NCBI GenBank assembly: GCA_000378025.1
Contig: KB899087.1
Span: forward strand, 2,914,001 to 2,978,000
DNA: 64,000 nt
Source: Xanthobacteraceae bacterium 501b
GTDB lineage: Bacteria; Pseudomonadota; Alphaproteobacteria; Rhizobiales; Xanthobacteraceae
Direction of reading: 5' to 3'
Part shown: in pieces, positions 51,324-59,296 of the stretch
Layout of the letters: each line of letters begins with the position of its first letter
Numbering within the stretch: position 1 is the first letter of the stretch
Program-made: the position numbers and the translations under genes
The notes under the pieces: generated by a model
Databases searched by the model: none
What the model was told of the DNA's origin: nothing
Seen by the model: the letters and a program-made list of their open reading frames with translations, nothing else

Positions 51324-52940
51324 TCAGAGGTCGTAAGTCCGGCGGATCATTCCGGCGGCACGCTCGCCGATGACGGCGCAGGGGGCCTGCGTGTTTCCGG
51401 TGGTGACGCGCGGCATGATGGAGGCGTCGGCGATGCGCAAACCCTCGACCCCATAGACATTGAGAGAGGCGTCCACGACCGACATCGCGTCGCGGCCCAT
51501 CTTCGCCGTGCAGCTCTGGTGCCAGTAGGTGACGGCGGATTCGCGCACGAACTGCTTCATCGCCTCGCCCTTGAGCGGGCCCGGCATCGCCTCGCCCTTC
51601 ACCAGAGGCTGGAAGGCCCGGGCATTGCCAAGCTCGCGACAGAGCTCGATGCAGGCGAGTGCCGTCTCCATATCGGCCGGGTCCGACAGCATGTTCGCGT
51701 CGATCTCGATCGCGGACAGCGGATCAGCGCCGGTGAGGCGAAGCCGGCCACGGCTGCTTGGCCGCGCCAGCCCGGCGAACATCGTCCACCCCTGCGCGGG
51801 CACACCCCGTGCCGCCGTTCGCTCGCTCGGCACCGGGAACTCGGCCTGGCAGAACAGCAGGTCGGGCGATTCAAGCTCGGGACGAGTCTTCCAGTACAGT
51901 TTCGCCTCGCTGCCATTATTGCGTGGCGCGAGGGCGTCGCGGTACTCCCAGATGCAGCAGAAAGCCGTGTGATCCTGCAGGTTCGCACCGACGCCGGGCA
52001 GATGCTGGCGGACGGGGATGCCATGTCGGCCAAGCTCCGAGGCGTCGCCGATCCCCGAATACATCAGAACCTTTGGCGTATGGATGGCGCCGAGCGAAAG
52101 GATCACCTCCGCACTGGCGCAAATGCGCGAGACTTCTCCGTCGCGAACCACTTCGATCCCGACGGCGCGCCGGCCTTCGAAGATCACCCGGCGCACCGTC
52201 GTTCCGGTCATGACCGTTAGGTTGGGCCGGTCCATCCAGGGCCGCGCATAGGCGCGGAAGAGGGAGTGGCGTCGCCCATCCCGCACCAGCATGTCGGAGA
52301 GGGCGACGCCTCCGGCGCCTTCCATCATCGCGCCATTGGGATGATCGAAGCGCGGGATGCCGATTTCGGTTGCGGCATCGAGCAGGGCGAGCGCGACCGG
52401 GCTGGGATCGCGCGGCGGCTGCACCCACACCGGGCCCGATGTGCCGCGATAGTGCGGATCGGGCGTGCCCTGCCAGTTTTCGATTCCACGATAGATGTCG
52501 AGTACCGCCGGGTAGCCCCAAGCGGGATCGCCGCTCTCCTTGGCAAAGAAGTCCCAGTCGCTGCGGTGCCCGCGCGACCATACCATCACATTGATGCTGG
52601 ACCCGCCGCCGAGGCCCTTGCCCATCGACATCGACAGAGTCCGGCCGTCGAGGTGCGGATTGGGCGTCGCCTGAAAGCCCCAGTCACGCGCGCTGCCGAG
52701 ATTGAGCGGCCACTGCGACGGGTCGAGCACCGTCTCCGCGTCGTCGTCGCCCCCCGCCTCGACGAGGAGCACGTCGACATCGGGGTTCTCGGCCAGGCGC
52801 CGCGCCACCACCGAGCCGGAAGAGCCGGCGCCGCAGACGATGAAATTGTACTGCGCCGGCGGTCTTTCCCTCAGCCGGTGCTGGTTCTCGGCGGCTCGCC
52901 TGGCGAAATCCAGCGCCTCGTCCTTGTCCATCTCGCTCAT
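51324..52940 (-). CDS. GMC-family FAD oxidoreductase (choline/alcohol dehydrogenase type)
   Basis: This 538-residue flavoenzyme has the FAD-binding start YNFIVCGAGSSGSVVARRLAE, the GMC signature 1 (MGKGLGGGSSINVMVWSRGH), signature 2 (LSLGAIHTPKVLMYSGIGD) and the C-terminal catalytic site YWHQSCTAKMGRD and TTGNTQAPCAVIGERAA, with the histidine and asparagine. It probably oxidises a primary alcohol or choline-like compound. No betB, betT or partner cytochrome is next to it. The upstream 290 bases are AT-rich just before the start. Confidence 0.9.
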   Translation of the reverse strand: MSEMDKDEALDFARRAAENQHRLRERPPAQYNFIVCGAGSSGSVVARRLAENPDVDVLLVEAGGDDDAETVLDPSQWPLNLGSARDWGFQATPNPHLDGRTLSMSMGKGLGGGSSINVMVWSRGHRSDWDFFAKESGDPAWGYPAVLDIYRGIENWQGTPDPHYRGTSGPVWVQPPRDPSPVALALLDAATEIGIPRFDHPNGAMMEGAGGVALSDMLVRDGRRHSLFRAYARPWMDRPNLTVMTGTTVRRVIFEGRRAVGIEVVRDGEVSRICASAEVILSLGAIHTPKVLMYSGIGDASELGRHGIPVRQHLPGVGANLQDHTAFCCIWEYRDALAPRNNGSEAKLYWKTRPELESPDLLFCQAEFPVPSERTAARGVPAQGWTMFAGLARPSSRGRLRLTGADPLSAIEIDANMLSDPADMETALACIELCRELGNARAFQPLVKGEAMPGPLKGEAMKQFVRESAVTYWHQSCTAKMGRDAMSVVDASLNVYGVEGLRIADASIMPRVTTGNTQAPCAVIGERAAGMIRRTYDL

Positions 52941-53106
52941 GTCGCAAACTCCTTTGAATGGCGACGCGGTATCAATTTTATCAAATTCATCAAATATAGC
53001 TTTTGTGCTAAATCGCTGCGGCGGGCCGTGAACCGAGACAACAGGGCCTCGTTGCCGTAACGGCGGGCCCCGCTCGTGACCGCGCTTCGTCGTGCGCCGC
53101 CGATCA

Positions 53107-53137
53107 ACCGGCCTGAGGCGCCGTGCGTCTCAGGCCG
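53107..53137 (-). terminator. Hairpin between the NTF2-like and GMC genes
   Basis: CCGGCCTGAG and CTCAGGCCGG form a perfect 10-base-pair stem with an 11-base loop. It follows the leftward NTF2-like gene by 95 bases and precedes the GMC gene, so it could isolate the two units. No strong T run follows. Confidence 0.5.
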
Positions 53138-53232
53138 GCATGGGTGTGGGGGTGTCGGCCGTTCGGCGGGGGCCTATGCCTCGCCGGCTCGCCCGTCCGG
53201 GGGCGAGAACGCCCCCTGCGCGATCGGCCCGC

Positions 53233-53658
53233 TCAGTTCGTCGCGGCCGGATTGACCTGCCAGATTTCGTCGACCAGCTTGTCGCCGCGATAGAGCAGCA
53301 CGTAGCGCACCTTGACGGTGTTCGTGCCGGCGAAGGTGGCGTCCACCGTCACGGTGCCGCCCTTGGGATTGGCCGCCTCCACCGCCGCGGCGATGGTCGC
53401 GTTCTGGGCGCCCTGGGCGGCGAAGAAGGTCGACCAGACCTCCTTGATCTTGGCGGGCTGGCTATAGGTGCCGTCGAGCGGGCCGCCGACCCAGTGCAGG
53501 GTCGCGCCGGGGCCATAGGCCGCCGACACGCCCGCGAGGTCGCCGCTGGCGATCGCGGTGATGCGCGACCTGGCGAGGTCCTCGGCGGATCCCGCCAGCG
53601 CGGCCGAGCCGGGAGCGGCGATAAGGACGAACGTGGCGGCGAGGGTTGAAAGGCGCAT
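53233..53658 (-). CDS. Secreted SnoaL/DUF4440-like (NTF2 fold) protein
   Basis: This 141-residue protein has a signal peptide (residues 1–23, ending ALAG) and an NTF2-like cone fold, seen in SRITAIASGDLAGVSAAYGPGATLHWVGGPLDG and VRYVLLYRGDKLVDEIWQV. Such domains bind small molecules or act as isomerases, and none of this group's functions is clear. It starts at 53658 with a leftward ECF-type promoter (53692–53716) just upstream, so it is probably co-regulated with the divergent DUF305–sigma operon. Confidence 0.8.
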   Translation of the reverse strand: MRLSTLAATFVLIAAPGSAALAGSAEDLARSRITAIASGDLAGVSAAYGPGATLHWVGGPLDGTYSQPAKIKEVWSTFFAAQGAQNATIAAAVEAANPKGGTVTVDATFAGTNTVKVRYVLLYRGDKLVDEIWQVNPAATN

Positions 53659-53691
53659 GTACCTGAATCTCCAATGTGGCCTGCACCGGGA

Positions 53692-53716
53692 GACTCGTGC
53701 CGCGCCGCTTTATTCC
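53692..53716 (-). promoter_or_regulatory. ECF-type promoter element C (leftward)
   Basis: On the minus strand the element is GGAATAA, 15 bases, GTC, the same as elements A and B. The spacer GCGGCGCGGCA is nearly that of element A. It lies 34 bases before the start of the NTF2-like gene. Confidence 0.7.
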
Positions 53717-53805
53717 GCCGGACAGGGCCCACGTTCCGATTTTCGCGTCGGACGGGGGGGCGTCGGGGGCGGGGGCGAAGGGCCGGAGAAAATTCGCGCC
53801 CGGGC

Positions 53806-53830
53806 GGAATAATCGCGCCGGCTGCGAGTC
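53806..53830 (+). promoter_or_regulatory. ECF-type promoter element B (rightward)
   Basis: GGAATAA, 15 bases, GTC, placed 40 bases before the DUF305 start. It diverges from element C by about 90 bases. It probably serves the DUF305–beta-propeller–sigma–anti-sigma operon, so the sigma factor would regulate itself. Confidence 0.7.
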
Positions 53831-53870
53831 CCACCTTCCGAAGGCGTCATCGCCCGAAGGAGAAAAATCC

Positions 53871-54380
53871 ATGCGACAGCGACACCCATCTCGTGTCGGC
53901 GTGCTGCTCGCGCTCTGCCTGGCCGGCAGTGCGGCCGAGGCGGGCGACCACAGCCATGGCGCCGCTACGCCTTCCACAACCGGCGCCGAATCTCCGTTTC
54001 TCGCCGAGAACGCCGCCGCCATGGACAAGATGATGGCGGAGATGGAGGTGACGCCGACCGGCGACATCGACGCCGACTTCACGGCGATGATGATCCCGCA
54101 CCATCAGGGCGCCATCGACATGGCGGTCGCCTATCTGCGCTACGGCCAGAACCCGCAGCTGCGCCGCCTCGCGCAGGAGATCGTCATCGAGCAGCAGCAG
54201 GAGATCGCCGCGATGCGGCTTGCCCTCGGCCAGCCCCTGCCGCCTTCCGCGCCGGCGCCGACCCTGCCCGAGGCCGGCGCTGCCCATGACCCTTCCGCCA
54301 TGCCGCAAAACACCCTGTCGCCCCGCCCGATATCCGCCAGCACCATGGCGATGCCGGCCCTGCCGACCCCGGTGAAGTAG
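53871..54380 (+). CDS. DUF305 family secreted protein
   Basis: This 169-residue protein has a signal peptide (residues 1–24) and the DUF305 core DADFTAMMIPHHQGAIDMAVAYLRYG, then QEIVIEQQQEIAAMRLAL. The HH pair and the methionine-rich N-terminus (MDKMMAEME) suggest copper or another metal binding in the periplasm, as is often proposed for the family. The ATG follows GAAGGAGAAAAATCC. It is first in a four-gene unit and lies 10 bases before the beta-propeller gene. Confidence 0.9.
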   Translation: MRQRHPSRVGVLLALCLAGSAAEAGDHSHGAATPSTTGAESPFLAENAAAMDKMMAEMEVTPTGDIDADFTAMMIPHHQGAIDMAVAYLRYGQNPQLRRLAQEIVIEQQQEIAAMRLALGQPLPPSAPAPTLPEAGAAHDPSAMPQNTLSPRPISASTMAMPALPTPVK

Positions 54381-54390
54381 GAACCGTCCC

Positions 54391-55848
54391 ATGAACAGAT
54401 CCGTCCTCACCGGCCTGCTCGCCAGCGCCCTGCTCTCCTGTGCGGTGCCTGCCTTCGCCGGACAGGCGCCATTCGCCGCCGCCGCACCCGACATTCCGCT
54501 GAGCCGCCGCGACCGTGTCTATGCCGCCGAGCAGTTCTCCAACACCATCTCCGTCACCGATCCCGCCTCCAACCGGCTGGTCGGCATCATCCGGCTGGGC
54601 GAGCCGCAGCCGATGAACTTCAGCCCGCTCTACAAGGGGCAGGTGCTGGTGCATGGCATGGGCTTCGCGCCGGACGCCAAGACCCTCGTGGTGGTGTCGA
54701 TCGGCTCGAACGCCGTCACCTTCATCGACACCGCCACCAATGCGGTGAAACACACGACCTATGTCGGACGCTCGCCGCACGAGGCCTTCTTCACGCCTGA
54801 CGGCAAGGAGGTCTGGGTGACGGTGCGCGGCGAGGACTACATCGCCGTGCTCGACAGCGCCACCTATGAGGAGAAGACGCGCATCAAGGTGCCGAACGGG
54901 CCGGGCATGCAGATCTTCTCGCCCGACGGCACATACGGCTATGTCTGCTCTTCCTTCATGCCCGAGACGGTGGTCATCTCAGTCGCCGACCACGCGATTA
55001 TCGGCCATGTGAAGCAGGCGAGCCCGTTCTGTCCCAACATCGCCGCGACGCCGGACGGCAAGCAGGTCTGGCTCACGCTGAAGGACATCGGCAAGACGCA
55101 GGTGTTCAACGCGCAGCCGCCGTTCGAAATCATCAAGACGCTCGACACCGGCCCGCTCACAAACCACGTCAACTTCGTCCACAAGGCCAATGGCAGCTTC
55201 GCCTATGTGACAATCGGCGGGCTCAATGAGGTCAAGGTGTTCCGCACGGACGACTTCATGCCTGTGGCGACGATCCCGGTCGGCAAGCTGCCGCACGGCC
55301 TCTGGCCGTCGGGTGACGGCTCGCGCGTTTATGTCGGGCTGGAGAACGCCGATGCGCTGGCCACGATCGACACGCTGACAAACAAGGTGATTGCCACCAT
55401 CCCGATCGGCCAGGCGCCGCAGGCGGTCAACTATGTGCCCGGCGCCGTGCCGGAGGGCGAGGGCACGCAGAACCTCCAGCCGCTCGGCGTCGCGGGACAG
55501 GCGGCCCATCTCAGCCTGACCAAGGACGGCAAGGCCGCCGACAAGGCCCCGACCAGCATCACGCTGTTCGACCAGGGTCTGATCCAGGTCCTGCAGGCGT
55601 CAGTCACCGGGCTCGCGCCGAAGAAGCCGCATGTACTGGCGCTGGCCAGCCAGCCCGACGGCACGGGCGCGATCGAGCCGCTCTCGGCCTTCATGTCCAA
55701 TCCCGCCGGCTCGGCGATCGTCAACGCCGCCGGGCCGATCCGCCAGATCGTGCAGAACGAGGCCAAGGGCCAGCGCCGCTATCTCGTCATCACGGAGGGC
55801 ACGGTCGCGCAGCCCGGCGCCGTCGTCCAGCGCCAGGCGCTGGAGTGA
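54391..55848 (+). CDS. Secreted YncE-like (YVTN) beta-propeller protein
   Basis: This 485-residue protein has a signal peptide (residues 1–24, ending AFAG) and repeated blades such as DRVYAAEQFSNTISVTDPAS, NAVTFIDTATNAVKHTTYVG, DYIAVLDSATYEEKTRI and DALATIDTLTNKVIATIPIG. YVTN propellers act as scaffolds and are often found beside metal or redox proteins. A last domain of about 100 residues after the propeller is not recognised. It sits between DUF305 and the ECF sigma gene, so it is probably part of the same envelope response. Confidence 0.86.
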   Translation: MNRSVLTGLLASALLSCAVPAFAGQAPFAAAAPDIPLSRRDRVYAAEQFSNTISVTDPASNRLVGIIRLGEPQPMNFSPLYKGQVLVHGMGFAPDAKTLVVVSIGSNAVTFIDTATNAVKHTTYVGRSPHEAFFTPDGKEVWVTVRGEDYIAVLDSATYEEKTRIKVPNGPGMQIFSPDGTYGYVCSSFMPETVVISVADHAIIGHVKQASPFCPNIAATPDGKQVWLTLKDIGKTQVFNAQPPFEIIKTLDTGPLTNHVNFVHKANGSFAYVTIGGLNEVKVFRTDDFMPVATIPVGKLPHGLWPSGDGSRVYVGLENADALATIDTLTNKVIATIPIGQAPQAVNYVPGAVPEGEGTQNLQPLGVAGQAAHLSLTKDGKAADKAPTSITLFDQGLIQVLQASVTGLAPKKPHVLALASQPDGTGAIEPLSAFMSNPAGSAIVNAAGPIRQIVQNEAKGQRRYLVITEGTVAQPGAVVQRQALE

Positions 55849-55914
55849 CGCGCCACGCCTGCGCCAGGAAAGTCGCTCACGGGAGAGGTTCGCCTCTCCT
55901 CGAAAGGAGACACC

Positions 55915-56445
55915 GTGAATAACGAGATGGTGCGCCTTATCGAGCCGCTGATCCCGGCATTGCGGCGATATGCGCGCGCGCTGATGCGCGAGCGGACGGC
56001 GGCGGACGATCTGGTGCAGGATTGTCTGGAGCGTACCATCAGCCGCTGGCACCAGCGGCGGCCGGGCGAAGACCCACGGGCCTGGATCTTCACCATCCTG
56101 CACAATCTCGCCATGACGCGGCTGCGCCGGACGACGCAGCGCCCGATCCATATCGGGCTCGACGACGCCGATCCGGCGAGCTACGCCTCCGCGGCGCGAC
56201 AGGAGGACGGGCTGCGCCATCGCGACCTCGTCAATGCGCTGGCGCAGCTGCCGGATGAACAGCGGACGGTGCTTCTGCTGGTCACGGTCGAGGAACTCTC
56301 CTATGCCGACGCGGCGCAGGTGCTGGGCGTGCCGATCGGCACGGTCATGTCGCGCCTGTCGCGTGCCCGCGAACGCCTTGCGAAGCTGATGTCCGCCGAG
56401 CCGCGCGCAGCCCGCCCGTCGCCCCATCTCCGGAGCGTGAAATGA
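55915..56445 (+). CDS. ECF sigma factor
   Basis: This 176-residue sigma factor has region 2 (ADDLVQDCLERTISRWHQR) and region 4 (LSYADAAQVLGVPIGTVMSRLSRARERL). It opens with GTG at 55915 after AAAGGAG. It overlaps the anti-sigma gene by 4 bases and follows the beta-propeller gene, so it is most likely in the operon led by promoter B. It should recognise the GGAATAA, 15 bases, GTC element seen three times in this stretch; this link is inferred. Confidence 0.92.
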   Translation: MNNEMVRLIEPLIPALRRYARALMRERTAADDLVQDCLERTISRWHQRRPGEDPRAWIFTILHNLAMTRLRRTTQRPIHIGLDDADPASYASAARQEDGLRHRDLVNALAQLPDEQRTVLLLVTVEELSYADAAQVLGVPIGTVMSRLSRARERLAKLMSAEPRAARPSPHLRSVK

Positions 56446-57221
56446 ACCCTCTTCCGATCACCGAGGACGACCTGAACGGCTTCGTCGACGGCACGCTCAC
56501 TCCCGAACGCCGCGCCGAGGTGAGCGCCTATCTCGACGCTCATCCGCATATTGGCCGACGCATCGCGGTCTATGGCGAGCAGCGCGACATGCTGCGCGAC
56601 GCCTTTGCGCCTGTCATGGACGAGCCGGTGCCGACGGAACTCGACCTGTCGCGCATGATCGCGGAACGACGCCTGCCCCGGCAGGCGCCGCGCTGGGCGA
56701 TGGCGGCGGCGGCGGTGCTGCTGCTGTCGGTGGGGGCCGCCGGTGGCTGGTCGCTGCGCGACCTGAGGCCCCCGACCTCCGAAGGTGTCCAGGCGCTCGC
56801 CCGCGAGGCGGCGGCGAGCTATGCGACCTATGTGCCCGATCAGGTGCGGCCGGTCGAGATCCGGGCCAGCGATCGCGACGTGCTCGCGGCCTGGACCGCC
56901 AAGCGCATCGGCCGTCCGATCGGCATTCCGGACCTGACGGCGGCGGGCTATCGCCTGATGGGCGGGCGCGTGGTGCCGACCGAGCACGGTCCTGCCGCGC
57001 TGTTCATGTTTGACGATGATCGCGGAACGCGCCTCGTGATGCTGGCGCGGCCGATGAAAGCCGATCCGGCCCTGCCGATGTCGCCCCATACCGAAGGCGC
57101 ACTCAACGGCTTCGCCTGGGCCGATGACGGCCTCGGCTACAGCCTCGTCGGAGCGGTGGCCCCGGACCGGCTGCATCCGCTGGCAGATGAGCTGCGCCGG
57201 CAGATACGCAGCGAGGCCTGA
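56442..57221 (+). CDS. Membrane anti-sigma factor of the ECF sigma
   Basis: This 259-residue protein has a cytoplasmic part with EDDLNGFVDGTLTPERRAEVSAYL, a membrane span at about residues 85–103 (AMAAAAVLLLSVGAAGGW) and a periplasmic domain of about 150 residues. There is no HxxxCxxC zinc motif, so it is not a classical ZAS anti-sigma factor. The ATG overlaps the sigma stop. Periplasmic stress or a metal signal would free the sigma factor; the signal is not known. Confidence 0.88.
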   Translation: MNPLPITEDDLNGFVDGTLTPERRAEVSAYLDAHPHIGRRIAVYGEQRDMLRDAFAPVMDEPVPTELDLSRMIAERRLPRQAPRWAMAAAAVLLLSVGAAGGWSLRDLRPPTSEGVQALAREAAASYATYVPDQVRPVEIRASDRDVLAAWTAKRIGRPIGIPDLTAAGYRLMGGRVVPTEHGPAALFMFDDDRGTRLVMLARPMKADPALPMSPHTEGALNGFAWADDGLGYSLVGAVAPDRLHPLADELRRQIRSEA

Positions 57222-57347
57222 GCGACAGGCGATCACGCGCGTCGCCGGCTCACGCGCGCGGCTGGCCGGCAGGTCGCGCGGGCGGTCAATGGACCGCGAT
57301 TCGCGAAAAGCCCCCGGCCGACGCCGGCGCGCGCAAGCGGCTGTGGA
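57222..57347. other. Non-coding stretch before the recombinase remnant
   Basis: These 126 bases after the anti-sigma gene show no clear gene. They contain GC-rich inverted sequences but no typical terminator. Confidence 0.35.
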
Positions 57348-57617
57348 GAGGATGGTCCGAACGTCACCGCCGAGAGCCTGAAGCGCTTCTCTGAGGTCGC
57401 CCGCGCCAGGCTACGGATGGAAGCCGGGGAGCATCACCGGGATCATCTTCGCGCGCTGGCCCAGCGCGTCGAGGTGGTGAGCAAGTCGGAAATTCGGCTG
57501 ATGGGGAAGTCGGACCTTCTGCGCACGCGGGCTGCCGCATCAAGCGTAGGAGCGGCGGCGAACGACGTTCGCAGTTTTGTACCGAAATGGCGCGCCCGAA
57601 GAGATTCGAACTCCTGA
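57348..57617 (+). pseudogene. Remnant of a large serine recombinase (3' end)
   Basis: The frame reads NVTAESLKRFSEVARARLRM, then HHRDHLRALAQRVEVVSKSE and IRLMGKSDLLRTRAAASSVG, the C-terminal pattern of large serine recombinases. It ends PKWRARRDSNS, and those last codons are the 3' end of the tRNA-Arg gene on the other strand. No catalytic N-terminal domain is left, so the gene is decayed. It marks an old integration event. Confidence 0.78.
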
Positions 57618-57664
57618 CCCCCAGATTCGTAGTCTGGTGCTCTATCCAGCTGAGCTACGGGCGC
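57588..57664 (-). tRNA. tRNA-Arg (anticodon ACG)
   Basis: The minus strand folds as a standard tRNA. The acceptor stem is GCGCCCG with CGGGCGC, the anticodon stem is CCAGA/TCTGG around loop CTACGAA (anticodon ACG), and the T arm is AGGAG-TTCGAAT-CTCTT. CCA is encoded at 57588–57590. The 3' end overlaps the recombinase remnant, so the gene served as an attachment site and was restored on integration. Confidence 0.95.
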
Positions 57665-57914
57665 CCGGCTTCCTGCCCGTTAGGGAGGAAGCCTGTTCGC
57701 GGCCGGTCGGCAACACGTGATAACCAACCGCGAGGGCCCGTCTGCTACCCCGTTTGCGCGCGCATTGCAAGACGTCCTGGCAAGGAAGCGCGCTATCCAC
57801 AGGCTGCGGCCATCCAAGACCTCTTGGAACGCGGCAGGTATCGCGGCTCACCTGGACATACCCGTCTTGCATCACCGGCGGGCCGGGCGGCTCTTACGCC
57901 CGCCCCCGCTCCAG

Positions 57915-59261
57915 TCACCGCACCTCGAACGGCATGTTGGCGGTGGCGCCGGCGCCCTTGCCGTCGCGCAGTTCGACGAAGACGCGGTAGCGGCCCGGCT
58001 TGAGGCCGGAGATCCGGGCTCCCGTGGGGCCGCTCTGGCGCACCGAATCGGGAAACAGCGCCGGCACCTGCTCGGCATCGCCGCCCACGCCACGATCGGC
58101 GCTCTCGGCCATGACGAACCAGCGCACCTCCATCAGGTCGCCATCGGGCTCGATGGCATCCAGCGTGAAGGCGCCCTCGTCCTCGGCCGCCCAGGCGGCG
58201 AAAGGCGCGCTCGGCTCGCCCGCCACCCGCAGCGAGGCGATGCGGGGCGCCTGGTTGCCGCCCGGCGACTGGCCGCCCCAGGCCTGGGCCATCGCTTCCG
58301 CCGCCTCCAGCCACACGCCATCGGGCAGCAGCAGGCTGTGCCAGCTCGGCGTCACCTCCTGCTTCTGGCCCCAGAGGAAGAGGATGGTGCCGGCGCCCTG
58401 CTCTTCCAGCGCGGAGAGATAACGGCGCAGCTGGATCGCCTTCTGGGTCGAGCTCGGCTCAAAGGGCGCGCCCCAGGGGGCGTGCGCGGCCTGCCACTGG
58501 CCGAGCGCGCCGAGCTCGGTGATGATGATCGGCCCGTCCCAGCCCTGCTTGCGGGCCCGCTCGACCACCGAATAGAGCGCATCGCCATAGGAATTGAGGC
58601 CGAGCACCCTGATGCTGGGCGCCGTCTTGCGCAGCTTCTCCACCTTGTCGCTGCCGGTCTCGGCCAGCACGGCGAGCGGCGGGTGAAGCGGATCGACGCG
58701 GGCGACCATGGCGGCCACCTCCTCGATGACGGGCCAGACGGGCGAATCATCGGCGAGATCGACCTCCACCTCATTGCCGATGCCCCACATCAGCAGCGCG
58801 GGATGCTCGCGATATTTCGTCACCATGGCTTCCAGCGCGGCCAGCTGGCGGGCGCGGAAGGCGGCATCCGTGTAGTCGGCGCCCTGGCGCGGCTGGCCGA
58901 CCCACAGGCCGGCGATCACCTTCAGCCCGAGCTTGCCCGCTTCGTCGAGCAGCGGGCCGGGGTCCTCGCCATAGCTGCGCACGGTGGTAGCGCCGAGGCC
59001 CGGCAGCAGCGCCAGCGGCCCATCGCCCGCGACGCCGCGCACGGCGAAGGGCTGGCCGTCGACCTCGATCTCGCGGCCGGAGACCGTGACGGTGACCGGC
59101 GCCGCGCCCGGCGTGCCGGGAAGCACGGGGGTGGCGAGCTGGGGCTGGGCGAAGGCGGGCACCGCCATCAGAGGCAAAGAGGCCGCAAGGCCGGCGAGAA
59201 GGCGACGCCGGCTGACGCCGATTCGCGGGCGCCGGCTTTCGATGGTGGAGCTAATTTTCAA
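57915..59261 (-). CDS. Tat-exported glycoside hydrolase-like protein (TIM barrel)
   Basis: This 448-residue protein has a Tat-type signal (SRRRLLAGLAA at residues 17–27) and a clan-A-like TIM barrel. E164 in WGIGNEVEVD is a likely acid/base and E249 in GPIIITELGALGQW a likely nucleophile. The first residues of the mature protein match the start of GH2-like domains (REIEVDGQPFAVRGV). A C-terminal beta-domain of about 100 residues follows (AGEPSAPFAAWAAEDEGAFT). It might trim or transfer a glucan in the envelope. It lies 35 bases downstream of the sensor kinase gene, perhaps in one operon. Confidence 0.78.
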   Translation of the reverse strand: MKISSTIESRRPRIGVSRRRLLAGLAASLPLMAVPAFAQPQLATPVLPGTPGAAPVTVTVSGREIEVDGQPFAVRGVAGDGPLALLPGLGATTVRSYGEDPGPLLDEAGKLGLKVIAGLWVGQPRQGADYTDAAFRARQLAALEAMVTKYREHPALLMWGIGNEVEVDLADDSPVWPVIEEVAAMVARVDPLHPPLAVLAETGSDKVEKLRKTAPSIRVLGLNSYGDALYSVVERARKQGWDGPIIITELGALGQWQAAHAPWGAPFEPSSTQKAIQLRRYLSALEEQGAGTILFLWGQKQEVTPSWHSLLLPDGVWLEAAEAMAQAWGGQSPGGNQAPRIASLRVAGEPSAPFAAWAAEDEGAFTLDAIEPDGDLMEVRWFVMAESADRGVGGDAEQVPALFPDSVRQSGPTGARISGLKPGRYRVFVELRDGKGAGATANMPFEVR

Positions 59262-59296
59262 ATCGCATCCTCTCTCGGCGCTGCGCCCCCGCGCCC

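Noticed and set aside
57587-58003. Plus-strand protein starting MARPKRFELLTPRF
   Set aside because: This is the familiar false translation of a tRNA gene read from the opposite strand.
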